Shown here: one piece after another, positions 1-6,575 of the stretch
Layout of the letters: each line of letters starts with the position of its first letter
How positions within the stretch are numbered: the stretch's first letter is position 1
Source: Halovenus sp.
Lineage (GTDB): Archaea > Halobacteriota > Halobacteria > Halobacteriales > Haloarculaceae
Reading direction: 5' to 3'
Assembly (NCBI GenBank): GCA_028275145.1
Contig: JAQCNG010000030.1
Span: 1-9,305 of the forward strand
DNA: 9,305 nucleotides
Position numbers and translations under genes: made by a program
Notes under the pieces: generated by a model
The model's input: the letters and a program-made list of their open reading frames with translations, nothing else
The model's database searches: none
What the model was told of the DNA's origin: nothing

Positions 1-743
1 ACACCGGTCTGTTTCTTGCCGGGGGTTCCGGGGTCGTCGGTCGCGTGGGTCACGTCCACCGCGATTGCGGCGTCCGGCGCGAGGTCGAACCCGACCATCT
101 GTGCCCCCTTCAGACCGACCTCCTCCTGGACGGTGCTGACCGCACAGACTGTCGCCTCGGGGTCGCGCTCGGCGGCCCGGCGCAACCCCTCCGCGGCCGC
201 CCAGATGCCGATCCGGTTGTCGAGGCCCCGCGCCGCCACACGCCCGTTCTCCAGTTCCGTTATGGACTGCTCGAACGTGATCGGGTCGCCCCGCTCGACG
301 AGTTCCGCCGCCGCCGCCTCGTCGTCGGCCCCGATGTCGACGTACTGTTCGGCGATGTCGTCGACCTCGTCCTCGCTTCGCTTGCGCAGGTGGATGGCGG
401 TCTGGCCGATGACACCCGGGACCGGCCCGGTGTCAGTGTGGACGTGGACGTGCTGTCCCTTCGACACCGTCCGGTCGGAGCCACCGATGCGGGCCAGGTG
501 GAGAAAGCCGTTGTCGTCGATATCCCGCACCATGAACCCGATCTCGTCGCCGTGGCCCGCGAGCGCAACCGTCGGCGAACCCCCTTCGAGTACGGCCACC
601 GCGTTGCCGTAGGCGTCCGTCTCCACGCGGTCGGCGAACCGCGAGACGTACTCGACCCAGACCCGCTGGCCGGGTGTCTCGAACCCGGAGGGACTCGCTG
701 TCCCGAGCAACTCGTCCAGAAACTCCCGTCGTGACTGCTCCAT
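1..743 (-). CDS. M42 family metallo-aminopeptidase, C-terminus cut by window edge
   Basis: Cytosolic M42-family (FrvX/glutamyl aminopeptidase/PepA-like) peptidase that would trim N-terminal residues from peptides using two divalent metals. About 247 residues are visible from ATG at 743; the reading frame is open to the left edge, and families of this type run to about 340-360 residues, so roughly the last 100 are missing. Metal and catalytic positions of the family are recognisable: AGHGDEIGF (H64, D66), GLDNRIG (D175, the bridging Asp), TVQEEVGLKG (E207, E208) and AVDVTHATD (D230). The inserted domain around residues 75-135 (GVIGQTAIHLR, then YVDIGADDEAAA) also fits. The start leaves only 31 bp to the stop of the DUF547 gene upstream, so the two may be co-transcribed. 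A TATA-like TAATCTT lies 29-35 bp upstream, overlapping that stop codon, so a private promoter is also possible. The exact peptide substrate cannot be read from sequence. Family assignment is firm. Confidence 0.93.
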   Translation of the reverse strand, partial: MEQSRREFLDELLGTASPSGFETPGQRVWVEYVSRFADRVETDAYGNAVAVLEGGSPTVALAGHGDEIGFMVRDIDDNGFLHLARIGGSDRTVSKGQHVHVHTDTGPVPGVIGQTAIHLRKRSEDEVDDIAEQYVDIGADDEAAAAELVERGDPITFEQSITELENGRVAARGLDNRIGIWAAAEGLRRAAERDPEATVCAVSTVQEEVGLKGAQMVGFDLAPDAAIAVDVTHATDDPGTPGKKQTG

Positions 744-774
744 ACCGCACTCTCGCGCCGCGGACGCCTCAAGA

Positions 775-1566
775 TTACGCTCTCGACTCTCCGGGGGCGT
801 ACGCCTCGTCGGCGTAGTCGGCCGGATCGAACGACCAGTCCCACTCCCGGTAGGAGAGTCGCGGGTCGACCGCCGGCGGAATCTGGTCGTGCCGACGGAG
901 CATCTCCACGACTCCGTGACGGCCACCGAAATCCCCGCGGAACCACAGCATCACGCGGGGCACGAGCGCCCGGCCAGCGTCACGGAGTCCGCCGAAGCGA
1001 CCCCGCGCGTCGGGGTCGTAGTCGACCTGCCGGTCGAGATACCCCCGGGTGGCCAGGTCGAGCTGTGCGTCGATCTCCTCGCGTGTGTAGGCGGCGATTG
1101 GTGGGCAGCTGTCGGCCGCGCAGTTGAGCGCGAAGTGAACCCGGGGGTCACGCTCCGCCGGGGCGTGTGTGTCGACGAACCCGTCCCGGAGCGGCCCGGG
1201 TGTGCGGACGAAACCGAGCGTGAACATGCTGTGCGAGCGCCGCAGGATACCGTGTTCTATCTCGTCGAGACTCAGCGCCCGGCCGGCGACGGTCACCAGC
1301 GGTGTCGAGAAGAACGTCCGGCGACTCTCGTACTGCCCGGGGTCCTCGGCGAGCGCCCGCTGTGTGGCGGCGTTGTAGATGTTGGTCCAGAACGCGACCC
1401 GCGCGCCGTCGGTGTCGAGCGCTGCCGCCAGCGCCTCGCTGTCCAGGCACGAGAGTGTCGCTGCCATCTCTTCGGTCGGTTCGTCGCGCCGGACCGCCAG
1501 CAGGAACGCCACGGACTGCTCGACAGGGTCCGCCACCCCCCGTTCCGCGGGGACAGTATCGCTCAT
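775..1566 (-). CDS. DUF547 domain protein
   Basis: A 263-residue soluble, acidic protein with no signal peptide or membrane segment. It carries the hallmarks of the DUF547 family: FWTNIYNA (residues 59-66), DEIEHGILR (101-109), the Cys-containing block DPRVHFALNCAADSCPPI (140-157) and a C-terminal YREWDWSFD (239-247). Length is close to that of a stand-alone DUF547 domain, so little else is present. The two cysteines C149 and C154 and H144 in the conserved block are candidates for functional residues, but no biochemical role is established that I can cite. ATG at 1566 was chosen because the frame upstream has no further ATG that leaves a normal protein, the Arg/Gly/Pro-rich upstream extension overlaps the DUF3054 gene, and a TATA-like CATATG sits 23-28 bp upstream as expected for a leaderless transcript. 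It is followed 31 bp later by the M42 peptidase on the same strand. Confidence 0.88.
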   Translation of the reverse strand: MSDTVPAERGVADPVEQSVAFLLAVRRDEPTEEMAATLSCLDSEALAAALDTDGARVAFWTNIYNAATQRALAEDPGQYESRRTFFSTPLVTVAGRALSLDEIEHGILRRSHSMFTLGFVRTPGPLRDGFVDTHAPAERDPRVHFALNCAADSCPPIAAYTREEIDAQLDLATRGYLDRQVDYDPDARGRFGGLRDAGRALVPRVMLWFRGDFGGRHGVVEMLRRHDQIPPAVDPRLSYREWDWSFDPADYADEAYAPGESRA

Positions 1567-1588
1567 GGCTATGTGTTCGTGCCGATTG

Positions 1589-1594
1589 CATATG
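1589..1594 (-). promoter_or_regulatory. TATA-like box of the DUF547 gene
   Basis: CATATG, the most AT-rich hexamer in this 92-bp gap, lies 23-28 bp before the ATG at 1566. Haloarchaeal TATA boxes centre about 26-27 bp before the transcription start, so this predicts a transcript starting at or next to the A of the ATG. It suggests that the DUF547 gene has its own promoter rather than relying only on read-through from the DUF3054 gene. No Shine-Dalgarno match is seen before this start. Confidence 0.4.
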
Positions 1595-1622
1595 ACGGTT
1601 CCGCGCCCCTGCGGGTCCGGAG

Positions 1623-1640
1623 CAGGCGTACCTGCGCCTG
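1623..1640 (-). other. Stem-loop between DUF3054 and DUF547 genes
   Basis: A perfect 6-bp inverted repeat (CAGGCG / CGCCTG) with a 6-nt loop sits 19 bp downstream of the DUF3054 stop codon. It has no T-tract on its 3' side in the direction of transcription, so it is not a clear archaeal terminator; it could slow or stabilise the DUF3054 transcript, or be chance in GC-rich DNA. Confidence 0.25.
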
Positions 1641-1658
1641 TTTGGGCCGCGTCGACCG

Positions 1659-2093
1659 TCACTCCACCTGCCGGCGGACCCAGACACCGGCGACACGCCA
1701 GGCGAGCACCATCGCCGTCCCGAAACTCAGCGTGACGAGCACGAACGGCAGCGGCGCACCGCCGGGGAACAGCGCCGACCCGCGCAGCGCCGACCCGCCC
1801 AGCGCCGCGACGACCCAGGCCACCACCACGAGCACCACCGTCCGGCGGTACCCGGTGAGTGTCTCGCGGTGGTAGACGCCGGCCAGCGGCGCGACGACCA
1901 CCCACGACAGCAGGAACGGTGCCAGTCGCTCCAGCGTGTACATTGGGCTCTCCAGGGGTGCGCCGCCGTGGTTCGAGATGCCCATCGCGACGAACGCGAA
2001 CAGCACCACCACGTCCCCGAGGAGTGCCAGCGCTGCCGGGGCCGACCTCGGCAGACTCGGTCCCACGGCCAGTCCACGGACGTTCAGATTCAT
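1659..2093 (-). CDS. DUF3054 family four-helix membrane protein
   Basis: A 144-residue integral membrane protein. Four hydrophobic segments are visible at about residues 20-38, 57-74, 85-101 and 115-137, separated by short charged loops, and the protein ends RRQVE. The pattern of GD at the head of helix 1 (LLGDVVVLFAFVAMGISNHG, residues 24-43) and P-x-x-x-S-W followed by G-x-Y in and after helix 2 (PFLLSW to AGVY) fits the DUF3054 family, small membrane proteins found in haloarchaea and actinobacteria. No enzymatic motif is seen and the function is unknown. The start lies 66 bp after the stop of the ABC permease gene on the same strand. No convincing TATA box lies at -26; AAAGTTT about 50 bp upstream is the best AT-rich stretch. 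Co-transcription with the transporter genes is therefore possible but not shown. Confidence 0.82.
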   Translation of the reverse strand: MNLNVRGLAVGPSLPRSAPAALALLGDVVVLFAFVAMGISNHGGAPLESPMYTLERLAPFLLSWVVVAPLAGVYHRETLTGYRRTVVLVVVAWVVAALGGSALRGSALFPGGAPLPFVLVTLSFGTAMVLAWRVAGVWVRRQVE

Positions 2094-2159
2094 GACTCGG
2101 ACGAACAGGCTGACACCGCCACGTTCGCCCCGGGGAAACTTTGCTGTGTCGGGTTCGAA

Positions 2160-4565
2160 TCAGGTGACCGTCAGGTACGTGACGACCAGGAGTGTCGCGT
2201 TGTAGAGTCCGTGGACGGCGGCGACGACGACGAGGTTGCGGGTCCGGGCGTAGAGTGTGCCCAGCACGCAGGAGAGTCCAAACAGCAGGCCCAGTGTGAC
2301 GGTGATACCGAGGAGGCCGGGTGCACCCGTGAGGTACGCGGGGATGTGCGCGAGCGTGAACACGACACTCGCCACGGCGACGGCGGCGGCCGTCGAGAAC
2401 CGCTCGGCGAGGTACTTCTGGATGACGTTCCGGTAGAGCAGTTCCTCGACGGGACCGTTGACGAGCACCACCAGCGGCACGAGCACCAGCAACAGCACGG
2501 GGTCGCCGTCCTCGGGGTCGAACAGCGCGTTCTCCGCGGACGGCAACCCGAGTCCCGCAATCACCGCCGCGCTCGCGGCCCAGAGCACGAGCAAAGCAAC
2601 CAGGCCGGCGGCGATTGCTCCGAGTTCTCCGGGCGATGGCATCCTCGGGTCCAGATATGCGAGTCCACGGCGGGTCACGTACAGGAACCCAACCGCGACG
2701 ATAACAGCACCCGCGTACTCGAGGATAAACAGGACTGGCAACAGCACCGCCACGCCGGCGCTGATGCTCTCGGGGCCGAGAAGCGCCACCGCCCCCAGCG
2801 AGATGGACTGCCCGAGTACCAGCGAGATGACCGAGAGCGCGAACGCGGCGTAGACGGCGAACGGCCGGCCGAGTCCGATGTCCTGGCGGCCGTACTCGCG
2901 GAGTCGCGCGATTGCGTAGCGCCGCGACCCGTCCGTGAGCGCGACGAGCGCGAGCGCGAACAGCACGACACCCGGCACCGCCGCCACGCGGGACACCTCG
3001 AACGGGTTCCCCGGGGCGAGCGCGAGTGTGGCGGCCACAGCACCCGAGAGAACCATCAGACTGACCAGCCCGTGGATGATGGCGGCAAACACAGAGGGGA
3101 CAACTGTCTCGAGGCTGTCGAACACCTCTGTTGTTTCGAACTTCGGGAGCACGGAGCCGATACCCAGCGCGAACGACGCGCTCGTGAGCACCACGGCGAC
3201 GAGGCTCACCGTGACAAGTAGCCCGACCCAGAGGCTGGCGGGTGTGAGCGGTGGCAGACCCACCCCCCAGGCGACGACCACACCGACTCCCAGCATCGAG
3301 AGGGTGGCCCCGACGGCGACGCCGACGACCAACCGGGCGTGGACAAAGGTTCGGGCCGGGGCCCTCGCCAGCACGAGTTGCGAGAGCATCGCCCCCTCGG
3401 TGCCGAGCGGGTTCAGACAGACGACACTCCCCGCGAGCCAGACGCCGAGCAAGAGCAGTGAGACGCCGGCCGCCGCCGGTGCCGTTCCCGGGCTACTCAG
3501 GGCCAGCGACACGAACACCATCGTCACCGGGAACAGGTAGTAAAACAGGTAGACGTACTGGTCGGGCCGGCGCGTGACGTTGCGCGCGTAGCCAAGCGCC
3601 ACGCGCAGTGTCCGGAACCGGCCGAACAGACCCTCACCCCGTCCGATGCGCTCGCTCGGTGTCGACTCGAACTCGGGGACCGTCCCCGGCGCCCCGCGTT
3701 CGTCGGCACTCCCCCCTGTGGGTGTCGCGTACCAGTAGGCCGGCGCGAGTCGCACCAGCACCGCGAAGGTGACGGGCAGTGCCGCCCAGACGGTGACCAC
3801 CGACAGCCCGGTGCGGACCCCGAGCGGTTCGGCCACCGGGGACCCGACGAACAGCAGGTCGGCGTACCAGCCGAGCGGAATCAGCGGGTCACCGGTCGGG
3901 AGCCCCGCGCCGACACCCTGGCCCGTTGTCTGACCGAGCGATATCCCGAGCACGAACGCGGCCAGAAAGGCCACCACAGACAGCGAGGCCGTCACCAGTC
4001 GACGGGCAACCTCCGGCAGTCCGAGTCGCTCGACGGTCACCCAGAGCAGGTACGCCAGCGAGAGACCGACACCCATCGTCAACAGCAACAGCGGCACGCC
4101 ACCGACGAGCAGTGCGACCACGAACACAGGGGCACGGGCGCCGGCGGCGTAGGCCAGCGCCGGCCCGGCGGCGAGCGTGAGCACGAGCAGCCACGTCGAC
4201 AGCAGGTACAGCATCTTGCCGACAACGACCGCTCGTGTCGATGCCGTGGTCAACACGAGCGGCCGGACGGCGTTGCGGGCGAGCGACTGGGCCGCCCCGA
4301 GTCCGCCAAACAGCGCAACGGTCAACAGCCCCGGCACGAGCAGGTTCCGCGCCACCGGGACCACCTCGACAGACGTTCCGCTCCGGGTTTCCACCCCGAC
4401 CACGTACCCCTGACGGACAGCGGAGAGCCACAGCGGCACCCCGAGCAGCGCCAGCAGCGCCAGCGTCGCCCGCTGGCGGCGCGAGTTGTTGCGCCGCAGC
4501 AGGTCCCGGAGTTCGGCCCGCGCGATAGAGACCCCGACACCGATATCCGACCGTAATCCAGCCAT
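2160..4565 (-). CDS. ABC-2 type permease fused to CPBP intramembrane metalloprotease
   Basis: An 801-residue polytopic membrane protein with two parts. Residues 1 to about 560 resemble an ABC-2/NatB-type exporter permease: a cytoplasmic N-terminus with an amphipathic start, a first helix at about 36-50 and an extracytoplasmic loop. More than ten hydrophobic segments follow, broken near 280-320 by a charged cytoplasmic loop (ADERGAPGTVPEFE). From about 565 to the end lies a CPBP (Abi/CAAX protease-like) domain with all three signature blocks: EELLYR (E707, E708, R712), FTLAH (F736, H740) and HGLYN (H785, N789). The Glu and His residues are the expected metal ligands, so the protease looks intact. 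This is the architecture called ABC transporter permease subunit/CPBP intramembrane protease. The partner ATPase is immediately upstream. ATG at 4565 begins 2 bp after the ATPase stop; a GTG at 4571 overlaps that stop (GTGA) and would add two residues. Either implies translational coupling. The substrate is unknown; peptides, ions or lipids are all possible. Confidence 0.88.
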   Translation of the reverse strand: MAGLRSDIGVGVSIARAELRDLLRRNNSRRQRATLALLALLGVPLWLSAVRQGYVVGVETRSGTSVEVVPVARNLLVPGLLTVALFGGLGAAQSLARNAVRPLVLTTASTRAVVVGKMLYLLSTWLLVLTLAAGPALAYAAGARAPVFVVALLVGGVPLLLLTMGVGLSLAYLLWVTVERLGLPEVARRLVTASLSVVAFLAAFVLGISLGQTTGQGVGAGLPTGDPLIPLGWYADLLFVGSPVAEPLGVRTGLSVVTVWAALPVTFAVLVRLAPAYWYATPTGGSADERGAPGTVPEFESTPSERIGRGEGLFGRFRTLRVALGYARNVTRRPDQYVYLFYYLFPVTMVFVSLALSSPGTAPAAAGVSLLLLGVWLAGSVVCLNPLGTEGAMLSQLVLARAPARTFVHARLVVGVAVGATLSMLGVGVVVAWGVGLPPLTPASLWVGLLVTVSLVAVVLTSASFALGIGSVLPKFETTEVFDSLETVVPSVFAAIIHGLVSLMVLSGAVAATLALAPGNPFEVSRVAAVPGVVLFALALVALTDGSRRYAIARLREYGRQDIGLGRPFAVYAAFALSVISLVLGQSISLGAVALLGPESISAGVAVLLPVLFILEYAGAVIVAVGFLYVTRRGLAYLDPRMPSPGELGAIAAGLVALLVLWAASAAVIAGLGLPSAENALFDPEDGDPVLLLVLVPLVVLVNGPVEELLYRNVIQKYLAERFSTAAAVAVASVVFTLAHIPAYLTGAPGLLGITVTLGLLFGLSCVLGTLYARTRNLVVVAAVHGLYNATLLVVTYLTVT

Positions 4566-4567
4566 GC

Positions 4568-5344
4568 TCACACCCGTCTGTCAGTCGTGACCTCCAGGAA
4601 GACGTCCTCGAGGGTGCCGGAGCCGTCTCTGCGCTCGACGAGTCGCTCCGGACTGTCCTCGGCGACGAGTCGACCCTGGTAGAGAACGCCGACGGTGTCC
4701 GCGAGCTCCTCGACCACCGGGAGGATGTGCGAGGACAGAAAGACCGTTGTTCCGGCCCGGACCTGCTCGCTGATGAGGTCGATGACCGCCCGCGAGGCGC
4801 GGGGGTCCAGCCCGCTCGTTGGCTCGTCCAGAAACGCCACCGCCGGGTCGTGCAACAGCGCCTGCACCAGCCCCACCTTCCGGCGCATCCCCTGTGAGTA
4901 GGTGCCGATGCGGTCGCTCGCGTCGGCGAGCAGACCCACCCGCTCCAGGAGGTCCGCGATGCGCTCGTCGGCGGTGTCGGCGTCCATGCCGCGGATATCT
5001 GCCGCGTAGGCGAGTTGTTCGCGGGCGGTAAACGACTCGTAGACCGGCGACTCGTGGGGGAGATAGCCGATGTGTTCTTTCACCCTGTCGCGGTCCGTGA
5101 CGGGCACCCCCGCGACCCGGGCCTCCCCCGCCGTCGGCGGCAGCAGTGTCGACAGCATCTCTATGGTCGTGGTCTTTCCCGCCCCGTTCGGGCCCAGAAA
5201 CCCGTAGACGGTGCCCTCGGGAACCGTCAGGTCGAGACTGTCGACGGCGACTGTCTCGCCGAAATGCCGCGTCAGCCCCTCGGTGGCGATTGCGGCCCGA
5301 CCCTCGCCCGTATCGCCCCCGTCCGGGGACGCGTTGATTGCCAT
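4568..5344 (-). CDS. ABC transporter ATP-binding protein (ABC-2/NatA-like)
   Basis: A 258-residue nucleotide-binding subunit that would power the membrane protein encoded just downstream. Walker A is GPNGAGKTT (residues 51-59, K57), the signature is YSQGM (149-153), Walker B is AVAFLDEP (168-175, catalytic E174), the D-loop is SGLDP (177-181) and the switch His is in LSSHIL (H206). The Q-loop position reads YLPHESPVYE, with H97 where Gln is usual; NatA-like exporters often vary here. The C-terminal GTLEDVFLEVT is typical of ATPases that pair with ABC-2 permeases. ATG at 5344 gives the normal family length, preceded by no other sensible start: upstream sequence in frame turns Arg/Pro-rich. The stop overlaps or abuts the permease start. 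Upstream is a 107-bp region shared with the divergent lipoprotein gene. The sense of transport is inferred as export from the ABC-2 class. Confidence 0.95.
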   Translation of the reverse strand: MAINASPDGGDTGEGRAAIATEGLTRHFGETVAVDSLDLTVPEGTVYGFLGPNGAGKTTTIEMLSTLLPPTAGEARVAGVPVTDRDRVKEHIGYLPHESPVYESFTAREQLAYAADIRGMDADTADERIADLLERVGLLADASDRIGTYSQGMRRKVGLVQALLHDPAVAFLDEPTSGLDPRASRAVIDLISEQVRAGTTVFLSSHILPVVEELADTVGVLYQGRLVAEDSPERLVERRDGSGTLEDVFLEVTTDRRV

Positions 5345-5451
5345 TGATTGTTTACTCAACCCCGCGAGGCAAAGCCGCTTTGATTCGTGGCCGAAAACCG
5401 AGGGCTCACTGCGAGCGGAGCATTGAATACGCGGGCCCGTTGCGTTCGGGT
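5345..5451. promoter_or_regulatory. Divergent promoter region with 13-bp dyad
   Basis: This 107-bp gap separates the minus-strand ABC operon from the plus-strand lipoprotein gene and must carry both promoters. A perfect dyad, CAAAGC-C-GCTTTG, occupies 5370-5382, that is 26-38 bp before the ATPase ATG, where its TATA/BRE elements would sit. No strong TATA box is visible for the ATPase gene at the leaderless position (5366-5373 reads TTTGCCTC on the minus strand), so its promoter may be weak or activator-dependent. The dyad could be a regulator site; the regulator is unknown. Confidence 0.4.
5423..5430 (+). promoter_or_regulatory. TATA-like box of the lipoprotein gene
   Basis: TTGAATAC, an AT-rich island in GC-rich flanks, lies 22-29 bp before the ATG at 5452, the spacing expected for a leaderless haloarchaeal transcript. 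No Shine-Dalgarno sequence precedes the ATG, which agrees with leaderless translation. Confidence 0.42.
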
Positions 5452-6507
5452 ATGGTCCCCTCGATATCTCGACGGCACCTGGTCCAGGGAGGTTGTACAG
5501 CGGCGCTCGTGGCGCTCGCGGGTTGTCTCGGTGGTGACGGGGACGGGACTGACGGGAGTCCCGGCAACGGCGGCGGGAACGGCAGCGACGACAGCGGCGG
5601 GAACGGCACCGACGACGGCGGCGGGAACGAGAACGGCGGAGACGGAAACGGCGAGGCGTCGGTGCGGCCGTATCCGGAGTACGTCGCCACCGACGACGCC
5701 GGCGAGGCGACGGCAATCTACGCCGACTTCGTCGCCATCGAGGCCGTGAGCGACGAGTTCGACGACCTGATATCGGACAGCGAGGACCCGCTCTTGCTGT
5801 TGCCCGCCCGGGGGACGAATCTGCTCCTGAACAGCAGTCTGAGTCTCGAGGGACTGGGGCTGGGGGAACTGCTCGACAGCGGGGAGACACAACTCGAGTC
5901 CGAGGTCCAGGCGGTCACGCTCGCCAGTCAGGCGTTCGTCGCGATGGGGTCGCTCCAGACGGGTGAGATCGAGACGGTACTGCGGTCGGCTGCGGGGCAA
6001 CTCGGCTCGTTCGAGCAGAGCGCGGAGCGCGGGCCGTACACGTTCTACCAGCCCGCAGGCGACGAGACCACCACAGTCGCCCTGTCGGGCACCGATATCC
6101 TCGTCGCCGACAGCGCGGGTCCGGTCGAGCGCGCCACCGCGGCCGCAACGGGTAGTCGCACCCGGGCCGCGGACGCTGTCGACGGGTTCGGCTGGGTGCT
6201 CGACGCCGTCGACGACCCCGATGTCGCCTTTGCCGGACACGCCAGTCCCTCCGAGGACGGAACCGATAACAGCACCGGCGCGCTCTCGGGCAGCAGTTCG
6301 TTTATCGCCACTCACACGTTCGACAGCGACCGCGTCACGGCCGAGGTTGCCGCGGTCTACCCCTCCGCGGACGCGCTCGACGGGGCCACCGGGAGTCTGG
6401 AGGCGACACTGGGTAGCGAGGCGGACGACGTCTCCTTCGAGTTCGACACCGACCGCGTCTCCGTCACCGGCACCTACCAGGCGGGCGCAGACACCGGCGG
6501 AGAGTAA
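5452..6507 (+). CDS. Tat-exported lipoprotein of unknown function
   Basis: A 351-residue surface lipoprotein. The N-terminus has a twin-arginine motif SRRHLV (residues 6-11), a short hydrophobic stretch and a lipobox LAGC with C25 as the predicted lipidated cysteine, typical of haloarchaeal Tat lipoproteins. Residues 28-68 form a Gly/Asn/Asp/Ser linker built from 8-residue repeats; it contains N-x-S/T sequons at N43 and N51, and two more occur later (NSS, NST), so N-glycosylation is possible. The remaining region, about residues 70-351, is strongly acidic, alternates helix- and strand-like stretches, has no cysteine and shows no catalytic motif I recognise. I cannot assign a domain family. 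The ATG at 5452 is preferred because it places the Tat motif at the N-terminus and has a TATA-like box at -26. The gene is divergent from the ABC operon and convergent with pgk. A role as a partner of the ABC machine is only a positional guess. Confidence 0.85.
   Translation: MVPSISRRHLVQGGCTAALVALAGCLGGDGDGTDGSPGNGGGNGSDDSGGNGTDDGGGNENGGDGNGEASVRPYPEYVATDDAGEATAIYADFVAIEAVSDEFDDLISDSEDPLLLLPARGTNLLLNSSLSLEGLGLGELLDSGETQLESEVQAVTLASQAFVAMGSLQTGEIETVLRSAAGQLGSFEQSAERGPYTFYQPAGDETTTVALSGTDILVADSAGPVERATAAATGSRTRAADAVDGFGWVLDAVDDPDVAFAGHASPSEDGTDNSTGALSGSSSFIATHTFDSDRVTAEVAAVYPSADALDGATGSLEATLGSEADDVSFEFDTDRVSVTGTYQAGADTGGE
5572..5643 (+). repeat. 24-bp tandem repeat encoding Gly/Asn/Asp linker
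   Basis: GGCGGGAAC recurs at 5572, 5596 and 5620, giving three imperfect 24-bp units inside the lipoprotein gene. They encode GGNGSDDS, GGNGTDDG and GGNENGGD. The period is a multiple of three, so unit gain or loss would lengthen or shorten the surface spacer without breaking the frame. The first two units carry an N-glycosylation sequon each; the third has lost it. Confidence 0.7.
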
Positions 6508-6575
6508 CCCCCGTCCGCAGGCCCCCACCGGACTGTCGGGCGAGGGCGGACAGCAGGCACGGACACACCGACGGC
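6508..6575. other. Convergent intergenic region, weak stem-loop
   Basis: A 68-bp gap between the stops of the plus-strand lipoprotein gene and minus-strand pgk, where both transcripts must end or overlap. It holds a 6-bp inverted repeat (GTCCGC at 6513-6518, GCGGAC at 6546-6551) and an overlapping CTGTC/GACAG pair (6533-6537, 6549-6553). There is no T-rich run on either strand, so no archaeal terminator can be called with confidence. Confidence 0.25.

Noticed and set aside
889..1875. Plus-strand open frame opposite the DUF547 and DUF3054 genes
   Set aside because: No recognisable motif, antisense to two genes with family motifs, and it crosses their intergenic promoter region.
1567..1905. 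N-terminal extension of the DUF547 protein
   Set aside because: The extension overlaps the DUF3054 gene, is Arg/Gly/Ala-rich and would cross the TATA-like box.
2128..2135. CCCCGGGG palindrome upstream of the DUF3054 gene
   Set aside because: Eight bases of self-complementary G/C are expected by chance in this composition, and the flanks do not extend the dyad.
1869..3221. Long plus-strand open frame of 450 codons
   Set aside because: It lies antisense to the DUF3054 and permease genes, its product is an implausible mix of Gln, Arg, His, Asp and Glu with no hydrophobic core, and its frame is open only because the opposite genes are GC-rich.
5345..5890. N-terminal extension of the ABC ATPase
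   Set aside because: The frame stays open upstream of 5344 but encodes Arg/Pro-rich sequence antisense to the lipoprotein gene; the family length is met from the ATG at 5344.
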